From Thiopontia sp964344435 (GTDB lineage: Bacteria; Pseudomonadota; Gammaproteobacteria; GCF-002020875), in the NCBI GenBank assembly GCA_964344435.1, contig CAYFNH010000124.1, positions 1-5,181 of the forward strand: DNA of 5,181 bases, read 5' to 3'. The translations under genes and the position numbers were made by a program. This document shows positions 5,181 through 5,181 of this stretch, piece by piece. Each line of letters starts with the position of its first letter. The stretch's first letter is position 1. The notes under the pieces are model-generated. The model was not told the origin of the DNA. It worked only from the letters and a program-made list of their open reading frames with translations, and searched no databases.

Positions 5181-5181
5181 T
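5135..5181. mobile_element. Possible insertion-sequence end interrupting cheB
   Basis: From about 5131-5137 the DNA stops encoding CheB and becomes AT-rich, starting near CACTGGTGTCCC. A mobile-element terminus is the simplest explanation, since the left side of the locus and the cheW-cheA gap are also touched by mobile DNA. Only about 47 bases are visible, so neither a terminal repeat nor a transposase can be shown. A deletion junction is the alternative. Confidence 0.4.

Noticed and set aside
1..5181. CRISPR array, tRNA or rRNA genes
   Set aside because: No regularly spaced repeats and no tRNA- or rRNA-like sequence were seen. Nearly the whole window from 303 on is protein-coding or derived from coding sequence.

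Overview
The window holds the remains of a bacterial chemosensory operon, all on the + strand. The order is cheR (3' fragment), a methyl-accepting chemotaxis protein gene (3' fragment), a tandem-domain cheW, a hybrid cheA with a C-terminal receiver, and cheB (5' fragment). The gene content, the CheA-receiver fusion and the receiver sequence resemble the Wsp/'alternative cellular function' class of chemosensory systems known from Gammaproteobacteria, rather than a classical flagellar che cluster. Codon use and protein sequence suggest a gammaproteobacterium. The several breaks by mobile DNA suggest a genome rich in insertion sequences, as in some sulfur-oxidising or symbiotic lineages. That placement is inference, and I cannot name a species.

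Layout. Positions 1-299 hold no gene that I recognise, only a perfect 12-bp inverted repeat at 177-216. Positions 303-590 encode a 95-aa six-cysteine protein of a type I recall as a companion of transposase genes. It runs directly into the last part of a CheR methyltransferase (about 578-850), which has no 5' part. About 850 the sequence switches to the last part of a chemoreceptor signalling domain (to 1229), in another frame, so a deletion seems to have joined the two. A complete two-domain CheW (1226-2248) and a complete CheA-receiver kinase (2488-4827) follow. Then comes a CheB whose receiver domain breaks off near 5131-5137 in AT-richer sequence that fills the rest of the window.

The most striking feature lies between cheW and cheA. 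It is a 234-bp miniature element (2254-2487) with 17-bp terminal inverted repeats (16/17 matching) and a 5-bp direct duplication, ATGAT. The repeat end CCTAGATTC and the 5-bp duplication fit the IS1380 family. The duplicated target contains the cheA start codon. Before insertion, cheW TAA would have been followed at once by cheA ATG, with GAGG 8 nt upstream. After insertion, the right terminal repeat supplies a new GAGG at the same 8-nt spacing before the duplicated ATG. The element also forms an 80-codon open frame that starts at the old ATG and ends in a 4-nt ATGA overlap with cheA. The insertion therefore looks almost neutral for cheA translation.

Taken together, CheW and CheA (the signalling core) are intact, while the receptor, methyltransferase and methylesterase at this locus are broken. 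Either the operon is in early decay, or the core now serves receptors encoded elsewhere.
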